Assembly: GCF_000243255.1 (NCBI RefSeq)
Contig: NZ_CM001436.1
Span: 2,134,957-2,198,956, forward strand
From: Methanoplanus limicola DSM 2279
Lineage (GTDB): Archaea; Halobacteriota; Methanomicrobia; Methanomicrobiales; Methanomicrobiaceae
Direction: 5' to 3'
Length of the DNA stretch: 64,000 nt
Within the stretch, counting starts at the first letter, position 1. Each line of letters begins with the position of its first letter. The translations under genes and the position numbers were made by a program. Below are positions 38,057-45,566 of this stretch, piece by piece. The notes beneath the pieces were generated by a model that was not told where the DNA came from, ran no database searches, and saw nothing but the letters and a program-made list of their open reading frames with translations.

Positions 38057-38923
38057 TCATCTTTTTTTTGCGCAACATTCACCTAAAATTCCAGGAATCG
38101 ATTCCTCATATAAGATCTGATCACGCCTGAGAATATTATCCAGAAAAGATGAAATTGTCAAAACATCTTTATTCAGACAGTAATTATTCTGTCCTATTTT
38201 GATATAACACAAACAAAATTCAGATTTCAGATTGTTAAGCAACTCAAAACCTTTACCCAGTTCAAATGTTGGGTACAGTTGTTCAAATTTATCTCTTTCA
38301 GGCCTATTAATACTTTGAATAAGATTTCTTGGAAGATAAAGATGTGAAAATTCATTCATGCTAATCTGTAGCAGCGAAGCGTATTTTGCAAGCGCAATAT
38401 TATACTGAAAATAAAACCTGTAATAATCACCTTTTGTTATAACATATGAGGCATGTTCAAAGGAATCAATAAACTGATCTGTCAATTTATCGATAATTGT
38501 AACAGGATCAACCACCTCTGAATGCTGAGAACACAGAAATTCATCATTCAATATCCCGTGTTTGTCAATTAAAATAGAATCTCTATACTTCTTTATTTCA
38601 GAATATGGAAAATATTTAAACAATAATTTTTTATCTGAAGAAATTATTATATCAGTTTTTAAATTTATTTCTGAGTAATAGAGAATTATCTTATTTTTTT
38701 CAGGATTCAGAAGTAGATTAATTTGGTCACAAAATATTGCTTCAATATCATTTTTTATTCCTGGAATATCTTCTTCTCTGCCCACTATTAAAAACAGGTC
38801 AATGTCAGAATTATGGGAAAAATCTTTTTTTCCAAAAGATCCAAATGTAATTAAACCAAAAATATTCTCTGCATTAGACACATATCTATATATTTGATCT
38901 ATAATATCATTGTGGAAAATCAT
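38057..38923 (-). CDS. Nucleotidyltransferase with helical C-terminal domain
   Basis: 288 residues. Residues about 20-110 are a polymerase-beta-type nucleotidyltransferase with GSFGKKDFSHNSDIDLFLIV, whose GS and D-x-D residues are all present. The remainder is helical and resembles the substrate-binding half of antibiotic or small-molecule nucleotidyltransferases rather than the very short MNT antitoxins. It is the last of three minus-strand genes, 4 bp after the kinase-like gene. It could transfer a nucleotide to a small molecule or protein of this cluster. The last codons overlap the T-run that may also end the convergent plus-strand transcript. Confidence 0.75.
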   Translation of the reverse strand: MIFHNDIIDQIYRYVSNAENIFGLITFGSFGKKDFSHNSDIDLFLIVGREEDIPGIKNDIEAIFCDQINLLLNPEKNKIILYYSEINLKTDIIISSDKKLLFKYFPYSEIKKYRDSILIDKHGILNDEFLCSQHSEVVDPVTIIDKLTDQFIDSFEHASYVITKGDYYRFYFQYNIALAKYASLLQISMNEFSHLYLPRNLIQSINRPERDKFEQLYPTFELGKGFELLNNLKSEFCLCYIKIGQNNYCLNKDVLTISSFLDNILRRDQILYEESIPGILGECCAKKR

Positions 38924-38927
38924 AAGG

Positions 38928-39452
38928 TCACAGTAATAAATCAGTTATTTTTTTAGCAACATAATCTGGGTTCTCATTTTCAGCCGGCATTATTCTGCTA
39001 AAATAAAAATCATAAAAATGCCTCCTTAAAAAATCCCACCTAAGTTCAATGTTTGAGTATATACTTATTATCGACTCCTCAATATCACCCCATTGATATG
39101 GTGCCGGCACAGCATTTTTCCGTAATTTTGCTCTTTTATTACAGACTGATATTGGAGTATCAATCCAGAATACAGATATCTCGGCTCCAGACTGTAAAAG
39201 TGCATTATAAATATTTTCAGCATGAATTCCTGAGCCGGAAAACTCCAGAATTAAAGATTCCTTGTTATTGCATTTCTCAATAAATCTGTATTGTGCAAAA
39301 TATTCACCCGAATACGAATTATCTATGTTTTCCAGCCTAAAATTATCAAGTGAATAATAAGGAAGTGATAATCTTTCAGAAAGAACATCTGAAATAGTAG
39401 TTTTCCCAGCTCCTAGTGTTCCTATAAGCAGAATTTTTTGCAGGGACATCAC
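38928..39452 (-). CDS. P-loop kinase-like protein (AAA_17/AAA_33 type)
   Basis: 174 residues. Walker A is IGTLGAGKTTISDVL at residues about 11-25. A downstream strand, SLILEFSGSGIHAENIY, and a lid-like Arg-rich stretch (CNKRAKLRKNA) match small nucleoside or metabolite kinases of the adenylate-kinase-like group. The substrate is unknown. It overlaps the upstream gene by 4 bp (ATGA) and is followed 4 bp later by the nucleotidyltransferase, so the three are co-translated. Confidence 0.72.
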   Translation of the reverse strand: MMSLQKILLIGTLGAGKTTISDVLSERLSLPYYSLDNFRLENIDNSYSGEYFAQYRFIEKCNNKESLILEFSGSGIHAENIYNALLQSGAEISVFWIDTPISVCNKRAKLRKNAVPAPYQWGDIEESIISIYSNIELRWDFLRRHFYDFYFSRIMPAENENPDYVAKKITDLLL

Positions 39453-40273
39453 CTCCCATAAAATTTACAGACTCTGCATTCTCCACCTTTATTATGTTCC
39501 TCTACAATATCAGGATATTTTTTATGAAATCCTGCCCAGCCTCCATCCAGACAGACAATATTATTAATATTAAACATTGATTTTAACAATGCTCCAAAGA
39601 TATAACTTCTTGTACTGCCCTCAGGCTCTTCCCCTTTAACCAGTGGCCCCTGGCTCACCATTATAAATTTTTTTAATGAATTATTCAGCGTTATTTTACT
39701 CAATTCCCTGAATTTATCTTTTTTAGTTAGATCAATGTAAAAATATGGAATATTAAATACAAAATTTATATTTTTATTGTACTTTAATGGCAAATGCCCT
39801 TCTCCCCACTCCTTTTCTGTTCTTACATCAATCACTATTATTTCTTCATTTGAATCAAGAATCTCCATCAGTTTATCGGGTGAAATATCCGGAATTTTAA
39901 TAACTTCTTCTATTCTCTCTTTTTCACATAACAGGCAGTGACCGTTGTACCCAATCTGGTGTTTTCTGCAAAAATTTTTGACATCATGACCAAGATCCAG
40001 ATGTGCTTTTATGTCACAGTCCGGACATAGTGCCTTATTGCAGTCCTCGCAGATCATGATATATGGTAAGTTATGCTCTTCACATACAAGCTGTTCATTC
40101 CTTGCAATTGTGAGAAGTTCATCCCATTTCAGATCATGTTTTTTCTCGAGTAATTTCCGGACATATCCATTGACACTTTTTGAATCGCTTTTTCCCATTG
40201 ACCAGTCAATGACTTCTTTTGTATCATTATCTACTGCAATAGATGTTCTGCCCGGGGTTTTTCTTTTACGCAT
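39449..40273 (-). CDS. Ribbon-helix-helix/B-box zinc finger/rhodanese-like protein
   Basis: 274 residues from the ATG at 40273 (MRKRKTPGRTSIAVD). A start 26 codons upstream is possible but adds an unrelated stretch over the promoter-like region. Residues 5-60 look like a ribbon-helix-helix DNA-binding domain. Residues about 65-125 hold a B-box-like zinc finger, C-x2-H-x7-C-x2-C-x4-C-x2-C, plus a second Cys/His group (CRKHQIGYNGHCLLC). Residues 135-260 are rhodanese-like (VIDVRTEKEWGEGHLP, CLDGGWAGFHKKYP), but the catalytic-loop position reads MVSQGPL...GSTRS with Ser where the active-site Cys is expected, so sulfurtransfer is doubtful. The C-terminus has another CxxC (CRVCKF). A DNA-binding regulator of the divergent cluster is plausible. 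Confidence 0.7.
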   Translation of the reverse strand: MRKRKTPGRTSIAVDNDTKEVIDWSMGKSDSKSVNGYVRKLLEKKHDLKWDELLTIARNEQLVCEEHNLPYIMICEDCNKALCPDCDIKAHLDLGHDVKNFCRKHQIGYNGHCLLCEKERIEEVIKIPDISPDKLMEILDSNEEIIVIDVRTEKEWGEGHLPLKYNKNINFVFNIPYFYIDLTKKDKFRELSKITLNNSLKKFIMVSQGPLVKGEEPEGSTRSYIFGALLKSMFNINNIVCLDGGWAGFHKKYPDIVEEHNKGGECRVCKFYGR

Positions 40274-40343
40274 AATACTCACAGATAATTGTATTAAGTA
40301 TTCAACATCAAAGCATATATCTGTTTTTGCATAAAATCGCATA

Positions 40344-40395
40344 CAAAACAAAAATATTCAAAACAAAAATATTCAAAACAAAAATATTCAAAACA
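40344..40395. repeat. 15-bp tandem repeat, about 3.5 copies
   Basis: The unit caaaacaaaaatatt is repeated from 40344, 40359 and 40374 with a partial copy after. It lies between the divergent promoters of the B-box gene and the small SMP-like genes, 71 bp upstream of the B-box gene start. It may be operator sites or simple slippage. Confidence 0.9.
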
Positions 40396-40405
40396 CATAT
40401 ATGTG
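40394..40405. promoter_or_regulatory. Perfect 12-bp palindrome in divergent promoter region
   Basis: cacatatatgtg is a perfect palindrome touching the end of the 15-bp repeats. Its core could be the TATA box for the plus-strand small genes (start at 40501) or a repressor site. Confidence 0.4.
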
Positions 40406-40500
40406 CTGAGGAAGAATCATTATTGTGGTTACAGAGGTTGCAAAAGATCAGAGCAAATCTGTCAGTGCAATAAGCTCTGCAATTACAAAAACCAGAGGAG

Positions 40501-40641
40501 GTGATAAATATAACAAAAAAGAGCAGCAGAATGACTTCTGCTGACGCAGGCAGAATTCAGGCACATGCAGACCGGAACAATACAAACCAGAGTTTTAAGG
40601 CAGCGGCACAGAGAGCAGCAGCAAAGAACAGCAAAAAATAG
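40501..40641 (+). CDS. SMP-like small protein, copy 1
   Basis: A 46-codon gene with core MTSADAGRIQAHADRNNTNQ and end FKAAAQRAAAKNSKK. The pattern M-T-x-x-D-A-x-R-I-Q ... F-x-A-R-A-Q-x-A-A-x-K-N matches the seed maturation protein domain (SMP, PF04927) known from plant LEA proteins and short prokaryotic proteins. A near-perfect Shine-Dalgarno (ggaggtgat, 40497-40505) overlaps the GTG at 40501, so the true start may be the ATA at 40510, at normal spacing. It is the first of three tandem copies with a 146-bp period. The function is unknown; stress protection, or a peptide substrate of the enzymes downstream, are options. Confidence 0.65.
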   Translation: MINITKKSSRMTSADAGRIQAHADRNNTNQSFKAAAQRAAAKNSKK

Positions 40642-40646
40642 AGGAG

Positions 40647-40787
40647 ATGATTATCATAACAAAAAAGAGCAGCAGAATAACTTCTGCTGACGCAGGCAGA
40701 ATTCAGGCACATGCAGACCGGAATGGCACAAACCAAGGCTTTAAAGCAAGAGCACAGAAAGCAGCAGAAAAGAACAACAAAAAATAA
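40647..40787 (+). CDS. SMP-like small protein, copy 2
   Basis: 46 codons from ATG 40647. It differs from copy 1 at several residues (R-I-T-S in place of R-M-T-S, GTNQGFKARAQKAAEKNNKK at the end) and fits the SMP consensus F-K-A-R-A-Q best of the three. The internal Met used as a possible start in copies 1 and 3 is Ile here, which argues that translation starts upstream of it in all copies. Confidence 0.65.
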   Translation: MIIITKKSSRITSADAGRIQAHADRNGTNQGFKARAQKAAEKNNKK

Positions 40788-40792
40788 AGGAA

Positions 40793-40933
40793 GTGATTAT
40801 CATAACAAAAAAGAGCAGCAGAATGACTTCTGCTGACGCAAGCAGAATTCAGGCACATGCAGACCGGAACAATACAAACCAGAGTTTTAAGGCAGCAGCA
40901 CAGAGAGCAGCAGCAAAGAACAGCAAAAATTAA
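40793..40933 (+). CDS. SMP-like small protein, copy 3
   Basis: 46 codons from GTG 40793, again with a Shine-Dalgarno (ggaagtgat) that overlaps the GTG and is spaced 4 bases before an in-frame ATA. The protein is almost the same as copy 1 except Ser in place of Gly in DA(S)RIQ and Asn for the last Lys. The epimerase gene begins 31 bp later. Confidence 0.65.
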   Translation: MIIITKKSSRMTSADASRIQAHADRNNTNQSFKAAAQRAAAKNSKN

Positions 40934-40964
40934 ACAAAATTAAAACCTATTTTTTGGCATTATA

Positions 40965-41912
40965 ATGAGAAACATTTTAATTACAGGCGGAAATGGCTTC
41001 ATTGGAACAAGCCTTTCAGAAAAACTGATTAACAGAAATATAAGAATTGTCTCTTTCGATATAAATCCTCCAAAAAATCAGGAACTTAAAAATCTAAACA
41101 ATTTCACTTATATCAAAGGAGATATAAACAATAAATCAGATCTCAAAAAACTTTTTTCAGAGCATGAATTTACAGGAATAATACATCTTGCCTCAGTATC
41201 CCGCGTAATTGATGGTGAAAAAGATCCGGATTTATGCAGGAAAACCATTGTTCACGGCACAAAAAATCTGACTGATGAAATTGCATCATCCAGTAACCAA
41301 CCCTTCATAATTTACGGAAGCAGCCGTGAAGTTTATGGAGAATCCCAGAGTCTTCCGGTTTTGGAATCCTCAGGATATAATCCGGTGAATGTTTACGGTG
41401 AAAGCAAAGCTGAAGCAGAGAAAATTATCAGAACTGCTTCAGAAAAACTGAAATTGAAATCAGTAATTCTCCGGTTTTCAAATGTGTACGGCAACCGATA
41501 TGACATAAATGACAGAGTCATTCCAAGATTTATCCTTGGAGCGCTAAACAATAATATTCTGGAAATACACGGAGGCAGGCAGATATTTGACTTTACAAAT
41601 ATTGATGACACTGTTGCCGGAATAGAATGTACAATTCACCACCTGCTAAAGGAAGATATTCCCAAAGGGTATTGTGAAGATTTCCATATCACTACCGGAA
41701 ATTCATGCTCATTGTACGATGTGGTCAATATAATCAGAAAAATTACCGGTAAAAATACCCAATATAAACTAACTCCGGAAAGAAGCTATGATGTCAACAG
41801 ATTTGTTGGCAATCCACAAAAGGCCATAGATATACTGGGTTATAATCCTGAGACTGATCTTGAAACCGGAATAAAGAAAACAATTGATTCATACAGAGGT
41901 GAACTGAATTGA
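40965..41912 (+). CDS. NAD-dependent sugar-nucleotide epimerase/dehydratase
   Basis: 315-residue extended short-chain dehydrogenase. The NAD loop is ITGGNGFIGTSLSEKL at residues 5-20. The catalytic region has S near 117 in IYGSSREVYGE and Y-x-x-x-K in YGESKAEAEKI near 142-146. LRFSNVYG and the TNIDDTVAGI block are typical of UDP-glucose 4-epimerase/dTDP-glucose dehydratase relatives. It probably makes an activated sugar for the glycosyltransferase that follows, whose TTG start overlaps its stop by 4 bp. Confidence 0.88.
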   Translation: MRNILITGGNGFIGTSLSEKLINRNIRIVSFDINPPKNQELKNLNNFTYIKGDINNKSDLKKLFSEHEFTGIIHLASVSRVIDGEKDPDLCRKTIVHGTKNLTDEIASSSNQPFIIYGSSREVYGESQSLPVLESSGYNPVNVYGESKAEAEKIIRTASEKLKLKSVILRFSNVYGNRYDINDRVIPRFILGALNNNILEIHGGRQIFDFTNIDDTVAGIECTIHHLLKEDIPKGYCEDFHITTGNSCSLYDVVNIIRKITGKNTQYKLTPERSYDVNRFVGNPQKAIDILGYNPETDLETGIKKTIDSYRGELN

Positions 41913-43129
41913 AGATATTAAAAGTAATACATGGCTACCCGCCCTACTACATGGCAGGTTCGGAGGTTTATACCTATAACCTCGTTAGAAAATTATCGGA
42001 AAAACATGAGATCTCTGTATTTACCAGAATAGAAAACGAATTTAAAGAACCATATAGTTATTATGATTCTGAAGAAGACGGCGTAAATATAAGACGTATA
42101 AACATACCACTTAGAGATTATTCATTATATCAAAAATACACAGATAAAAATACAGATAAATTGTTTGAAGAATACCTGACAGATGAAAAACCCGACATTG
42201 TCCACATCGGACACCTGTCACATCTCTCAACAAATATCGTCAGAATATCAAAAAAATACAATATTCCTGTTATTTATACCATACATGACTTCTGGCTCTT
42301 CTGCTTTGGGGGTCAGCTGATGACACCAGATCTAAAATCATGTCCGGGCAGGAATTTTAAAAACTGCTTTAAATGCCTTGATAAAAAGTTCAGAGGTTCT
42401 GAGAGTAAAGAATCCTTAGAGCAGTATTTCAGTCACATGAATGAAATTATTGATCTCATTGACATCTTTATTGCTCCTTCCAGCCACGTAAAAAACTGGT
42501 TTGAAGAAGCAGGTGTACCTTCTGGAAAAATAATTCATGAACGATATGGCTTTGAAAAATTCCGGATAAAAAAACAGGAAAAAGAATTCAGCAACGAATC
42601 AGAGATCATTTTTGGATATACCGGCAGAGTGATTCCTGTGAAAGGGATAGATAAACTGATAAATATCTTTGCTTTACCCGAACTAAAGGATACAGAACTT
42701 AAAATATTTGGCAATACAGGATCAGCAGATCTATTTTTGAGCAGTAATTCTGAAAGTAATATAAGTTTTAACGGTTCTTACCACAACAATGAAATCTCAG
42801 ATATTCTGGAAAAGATCGATGTATTAATTGCACCTTCAATGTGGTATGAAGTTTCTCCACTCGTAATTCAGGAAGCACAGATTGCAGGAGTACCGGTAAT
42901 AACAACAGATTACGGTGGAATGGCAGAGCTTGTTGATGATCGGATAAACGGATTTAAATTTCCTGTAAATGACTGGAATTCCCTGAAGAGTCTGATTATT
43001 GAAATCAAAAATAATCCTTTGATGTTAAATACACTAAAATATGCCGGAAAAAGTGTAATTGACATAAAAGAGCATGCAGACAAAGTGAGCAGGATATATG
43101 AAACGGTGATCGCAAATGCAGACAAATAA
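41909..43129 (+). CDS. GT4-family glycosyltransferase
   Basis: 406 residues from TTG 41909 (overlap TTGA with the epimerase stop). N-terminal GT-B features are HGYPPYYMAGSEVYTYNLVRKL; the acceptor loop has IPVIYTIHDFWLFCFGG with a Cys-rich CPGRNFKNCFKCLDKKF insert seen in several GT4 enzymes. The donor-side C-terminal half has FGYTGRVIPVKGIDKLI and the E-x7-E motif region SPLVIQEAQIAGVPVITTDYGG. It transfers a sugar from a nucleotide donor to an unknown acceptor. Confidence 0.88.
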   Translation: MKILKVIHGYPPYYMAGSEVYTYNLVRKLSEKHEISVFTRIENEFKEPYSYYDSEEDGVNIRRINIPLRDYSLYQKYTDKNTDKLFEEYLTDEKPDIVHIGHLSHLSTNIVRISKKYNIPVIYTIHDFWLFCFGGQLMTPDLKSCPGRNFKNCFKCLDKKFRGSESKESLEQYFSHMNEIIDLIDIFIAPSSHVKNWFEEAGVPSGKIIHERYGFEKFRIKKQEKEFSNESEIIFGYTGRVIPVKGIDKLINIFALPELKDTELKIFGNTGSADLFLSSNSESNISFNGSYHNNEISDILEKIDVLIAPSMWYEVSPLVIQEAQIAGVPVITTDYGGMAELVDDRINGFKFPVNDWNSLKSLIIEIKNNPLMLNTLKYAGKSVIDIKEHADKVSRIYETVIANADK

Positions 43130-44156
43130 TAAATGTTCTCCCTGGAGAATTACCTTTGAGACAAATCCCGGAATATGCAACCTAAACTGCATAATGTGTG
43201 AACAGCACAGCCCATATAACAAAATAAAAGAGAAAAAGGGGACACTTCCAATAGAGTGCATAACAGATATCATCAGAAAAGCTTCTAAACACGGACTGAA
43301 AGAGATAATCCCCAGTACTATGGGAGAACCGCTGTTATATTCCGATTTTTTAAAGATCATTGAATGCATTAAAGGTCTTCCGGTAAAAATTAATCTTACA
43401 ACAAACGGAACATTTCCAGTTTATGGTGCAGACAGATGGGGAGAACTCATTCTTCCATATTCCACCGACACTAAAATTTCAGTTAATGGTGCTTCTGCAA
43501 AAACTGCCGAGTCAATAATGAAAGGGCTGAATTTCAGACAGCAACAAAAAAACATCAGTCAATACATTCACCAGAGAGATATAGTCAGAAATTCCGGAAT
43601 AAACGCTCCGTCAGTTACCATCCAGACAACCTATATGGCTGCAAATCTGACTGAAATTCCCGACATTCTTAAATCTGCTATTGAGATGGATGCTGACCGT
43701 TTCAAAGGTCACCATATGTGGATTACACATGAAAACCTGAAAGATCAGTCCTTAAGAAATGATCCCAAACTGATCAGCAGATGGAATGAAACTGTTGATC
43801 TGCTGCACAACATAGCAGAAAATTTACCCCGTCCTTCAGGTGATCGCATCAGACTTGAGAATGTTTTCAGGCTTAATGATGAAGGAAAACCGTTACAGGA
43901 CGAAAATAACGGATTTATGTGCCCTTTTGTGGGCAATGAGGCATGGATTCAGAGTGACGGATCATTTAGTCCCTGCTGTGCACCAAAATCAATCAGAGAT
44001 AACTTTGGTCATTTCGGGAATGTTTTTGAAAGTGATTTTATTGAGATCTGGAACAGCAAAAAGTATCAGGAATTCAGAAATTATGCCGGCAATTCCGGTT
44101 ATTGCAATGATTGCAATATGAAAATTCCATTAATATCTGGGGAAAAACAGAAATGA
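43116..44156 (+). CDS. Radical SAM/SPASM-domain enzyme
   Basis: 346 residues. The [4Fe-4S]/SAM motif is CNLNCIMC (CxxxCxxC) at about residues 21-28, with TTNGT and QTTYMA barrel strands. A C-terminal SPASM-type Cys set follows: CPFVGNEAWIQSDGSFSPCC near 270-289, then CNDC near 333. SPASM enzymes include peptide-modifying (RiPP) and sugar- or substrate-modifying enzymes. Here the neighbours are glycan genes, while three small peptides lie upstream of the epimerase. It overlaps the glycosyltransferase gene by 14 bp and the WG gene by 4 bp. Confidence 0.88.
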   Translation: MQTNNKCSPWRITFETNPGICNLNCIMCEQHSPYNKIKEKKGTLPIECITDIIRKASKHGLKEIIPSTMGEPLLYSDFLKIIECIKGLPVKINLTTNGTFPVYGADRWGELILPYSTDTKISVNGASAKTAESIMKGLNFRQQQKNISQYIHQRDIVRNSGINAPSVTIQTTYMAANLTEIPDILKSAIEMDADRFKGHHMWITHENLKDQSLRNDPKLISRWNETVDLLHNIAENLPRPSGDRIRLENVFRLNDEGKPLQDENNGFMCPFVGNEAWIQSDGSFSPCCAPKSIRDNFGHFGNVFESDFIEIWNSKKYQEFRNYAGNSGYCNDCNMKIPLISGEKQK

Positions 44157-44890
44157 ACATTTTAAAAGGAAAAGATGAAAAAATAATCAATAATATATCA
44201 GTATCATTTGATGAAAAATATCACATTTTAAATGAAAGCCCATTATATTCCAAGAAATTTGATCATGTGATGAGTTTTCACAAACCCGGACTGGCCGCGG
44301 TAAAAGACAGTTCTGGCAGCTATCACATAGATATAAAAGGAAATGCAGCCTATAAAAGAGTTTTTTTAAGCACATTCGGATTTTACAATGAGATTGCTGC
44401 TGTAAGTGATGAAAGTGGTTTTTTCCATATAAGACCTGATGGATCTGATCTCCATAACTCCCGTTATGCATGGAGTGGTAATTTCCAGGAAGATAGATGT
44501 GTAGTCCGGGATTTTTCAGGAGATTATTTTCATATAGATAACAAAGGCAATAAACCATACTCTGAGAAATATGCCTATGTTGGTGATTACAAATATGGTA
44601 TTGCATGCGTATATGATTATAATGGACTTGCCACACATATCGATCTGAATGGCCATCTCATTCATGGAAAAATGTTTGAAGAATGCTCCCCTTTCCATAA
44701 AGGTCATTCTGTTGTAAAAGAGAAATTCGGTTATTTTCATATTGACAAATATGGAAATGAACTATATAGTGAGAGATTTTTATGGATTGAATCATATTAT
44801 AACGGAGTTGCACTTTGTAGAACAAAAGACGGCAGATTATGTAGATTAAGTGATAAAGGTGAATTAACAGCAATTTATGAGGGAAAATAA
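44153..44890 (+). CDS. WG-repeat protein
   Basis: 245 residues from ATG 44153 (ATGA overlap); a start at 44111 would only run back into the upstream gene. The protein is almost wholly made of about six repeats of 30-40 residues with the pattern Y-x-H-I-D-x-x-G-N-x-x-Y-x-x-(R/K)-(F/Y), for example YFHIDNKGNKPYSEKYAYVG and YFHIDKYGNELYSERFLWIE. This is the WG (KWG) beta-repeat family, found in many bacteria and thought to form a solenoid or propeller. It has no signal peptide. The role is unknown; a binding scaffold for the enzymes of this operon is a fair guess. Confidence 0.8.
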   Translation: MNILKGKDEKIINNISVSFDEKYHILNESPLYSKKFDHVMSFHKPGLAAVKDSSGSYHIDIKGNAAYKRVFLSTFGFYNEIAAVSDESGFFHIRPDGSDLHNSRYAWSGNFQEDRCVVRDFSGDYFHIDNKGNKPYSEKYAYVGDYKYGIACVYDYNGLATHIDLNGHLIHGKMFEECSPFHKGHSVVKEKFGYFHIDKYGNELYSERFLWIESYYNGVALCRTKDGRLCRLSDKGELTAIYEGK

Positions 44891-45564
44891 TGTCGGAAAA
44901 TAAGATTATTAAATCCATTGAAAATAATCTGACAGATTTCTCAGATGTTTCTTCAGTAGCAATGATAATAAGGCATGCTGAAAGAGGCATAATCCCGGAA
45001 AATGAAAGCGGTTTTCATGTGAACCTTACTGATAAAGGTGAAAATGATTCCATTAAATTCGGAGAAGAGGTTAACAAAATCCTTAGAAAATCAGGATTTG
45101 ATCTGGATATATATACCAGTCCGGTACCAAGATGTCTGAATACTGCTGAAAATATTATTAAAGGTACAGATAGAGAAATATTATATAAAATATCTTCTTA
45201 TCTTGGGGATCCCGGAGTTTACATATCCGATGACACTATTGCAGGTGAAGCCTTCCTGAACAGAAATGCTTCTGATGTTATAGATGAATATCTAAAAAAA
45301 GGAGAAATGAAGGGATTTCATAAACCTGAAGAAGCAGGCAACAGATTATTATCCTTAATTAGCAAATCACTGAATAACCAGAATAATTTTACAGTCCATA
45401 TATCACATGATGCTATAATAGCACCATTTGTGCATCATCTGGTGGGTAATAACTCCGGAATTATAATCTGGCCGGATTTTCTTGAAGGAATGATATTCAT
45501 AAGAAAGAATAATGAAATTACCTGCTGCTTTGATAACAGAATATTCAAAATTTCAGAGGTTTAG
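44890..45564 (+). CDS. Histidine phosphatase superfamily protein
   Basis: 224 residues. The phospho-histidine site is IIRHAERG at about residues 21-28 (R-H-x-x-R), the acid or base region is YTSPVPRCLNTAENI near 75-90, and the second catalytic His is in VHISHDAIIAPFVHHL near 175-190. It may remove phosphate from a metabolite made by this pathway. It overlaps the WG gene by 1 bp and is 2 bp before the carbamoyltransferase gene. Confidence 0.85.
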   Translation: MSENKIIKSIENNLTDFSDVSSVAMIIRHAERGIIPENESGFHVNLTDKGENDSIKFGEEVNKILRKSGFDLDIYTSPVPRCLNTAENIIKGTDREILYKISSYLGDPGVYISDDTIAGEAFLNRNASDVIDEYLKKGEMKGFHKPEEAGNRLLSLISKSLNNQNNFTVHISHDAIIAPFVHHLVGNNSGIIIWPDFLEGMIFIRKNNEITCCFDNRIFKISEV

Positions 45565-45566
45565 CT

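Larger units (their letters stand above)
40495..40933 (+). repeat. Three tandem 146-bp gene copies
   Basis: Starts at 40501, 40647 and 40793 and stops at 40641, 40787 and 40933 keep an exact 146-bp period. Copies 1 and 3 are nearly identical; copy 2 is the most diverged, with changes that keep the frame. Each copy includes its own Shine-Dalgarno, so the duplicated unit is ribosome-binding site plus gene. Confidence 0.92.

Noticed and set aside
39449-40351. Longer version of the B-box protein from the ATG at 40351
   Set aside because: The extra 26 residues lie over the promoter and repeat region and do not resemble a domain; MRKRK at 40273 begins a typical ribbon-helix-helix N-terminus.
40425-40544. 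39-codon GTG frame overlapping the first SMP-like gene
   Set aside because: It shares no similarity with the repeat family, overlaps copy 1 in another frame, and has weak ribosome-binding support. A real upstream leader peptide cannot be excluded.
41393-41611. Minus-strand 72-codon frame inside the epimerase gene
   Set aside because: It lies antisense to a clear enzyme gene, with low-complexity composition.
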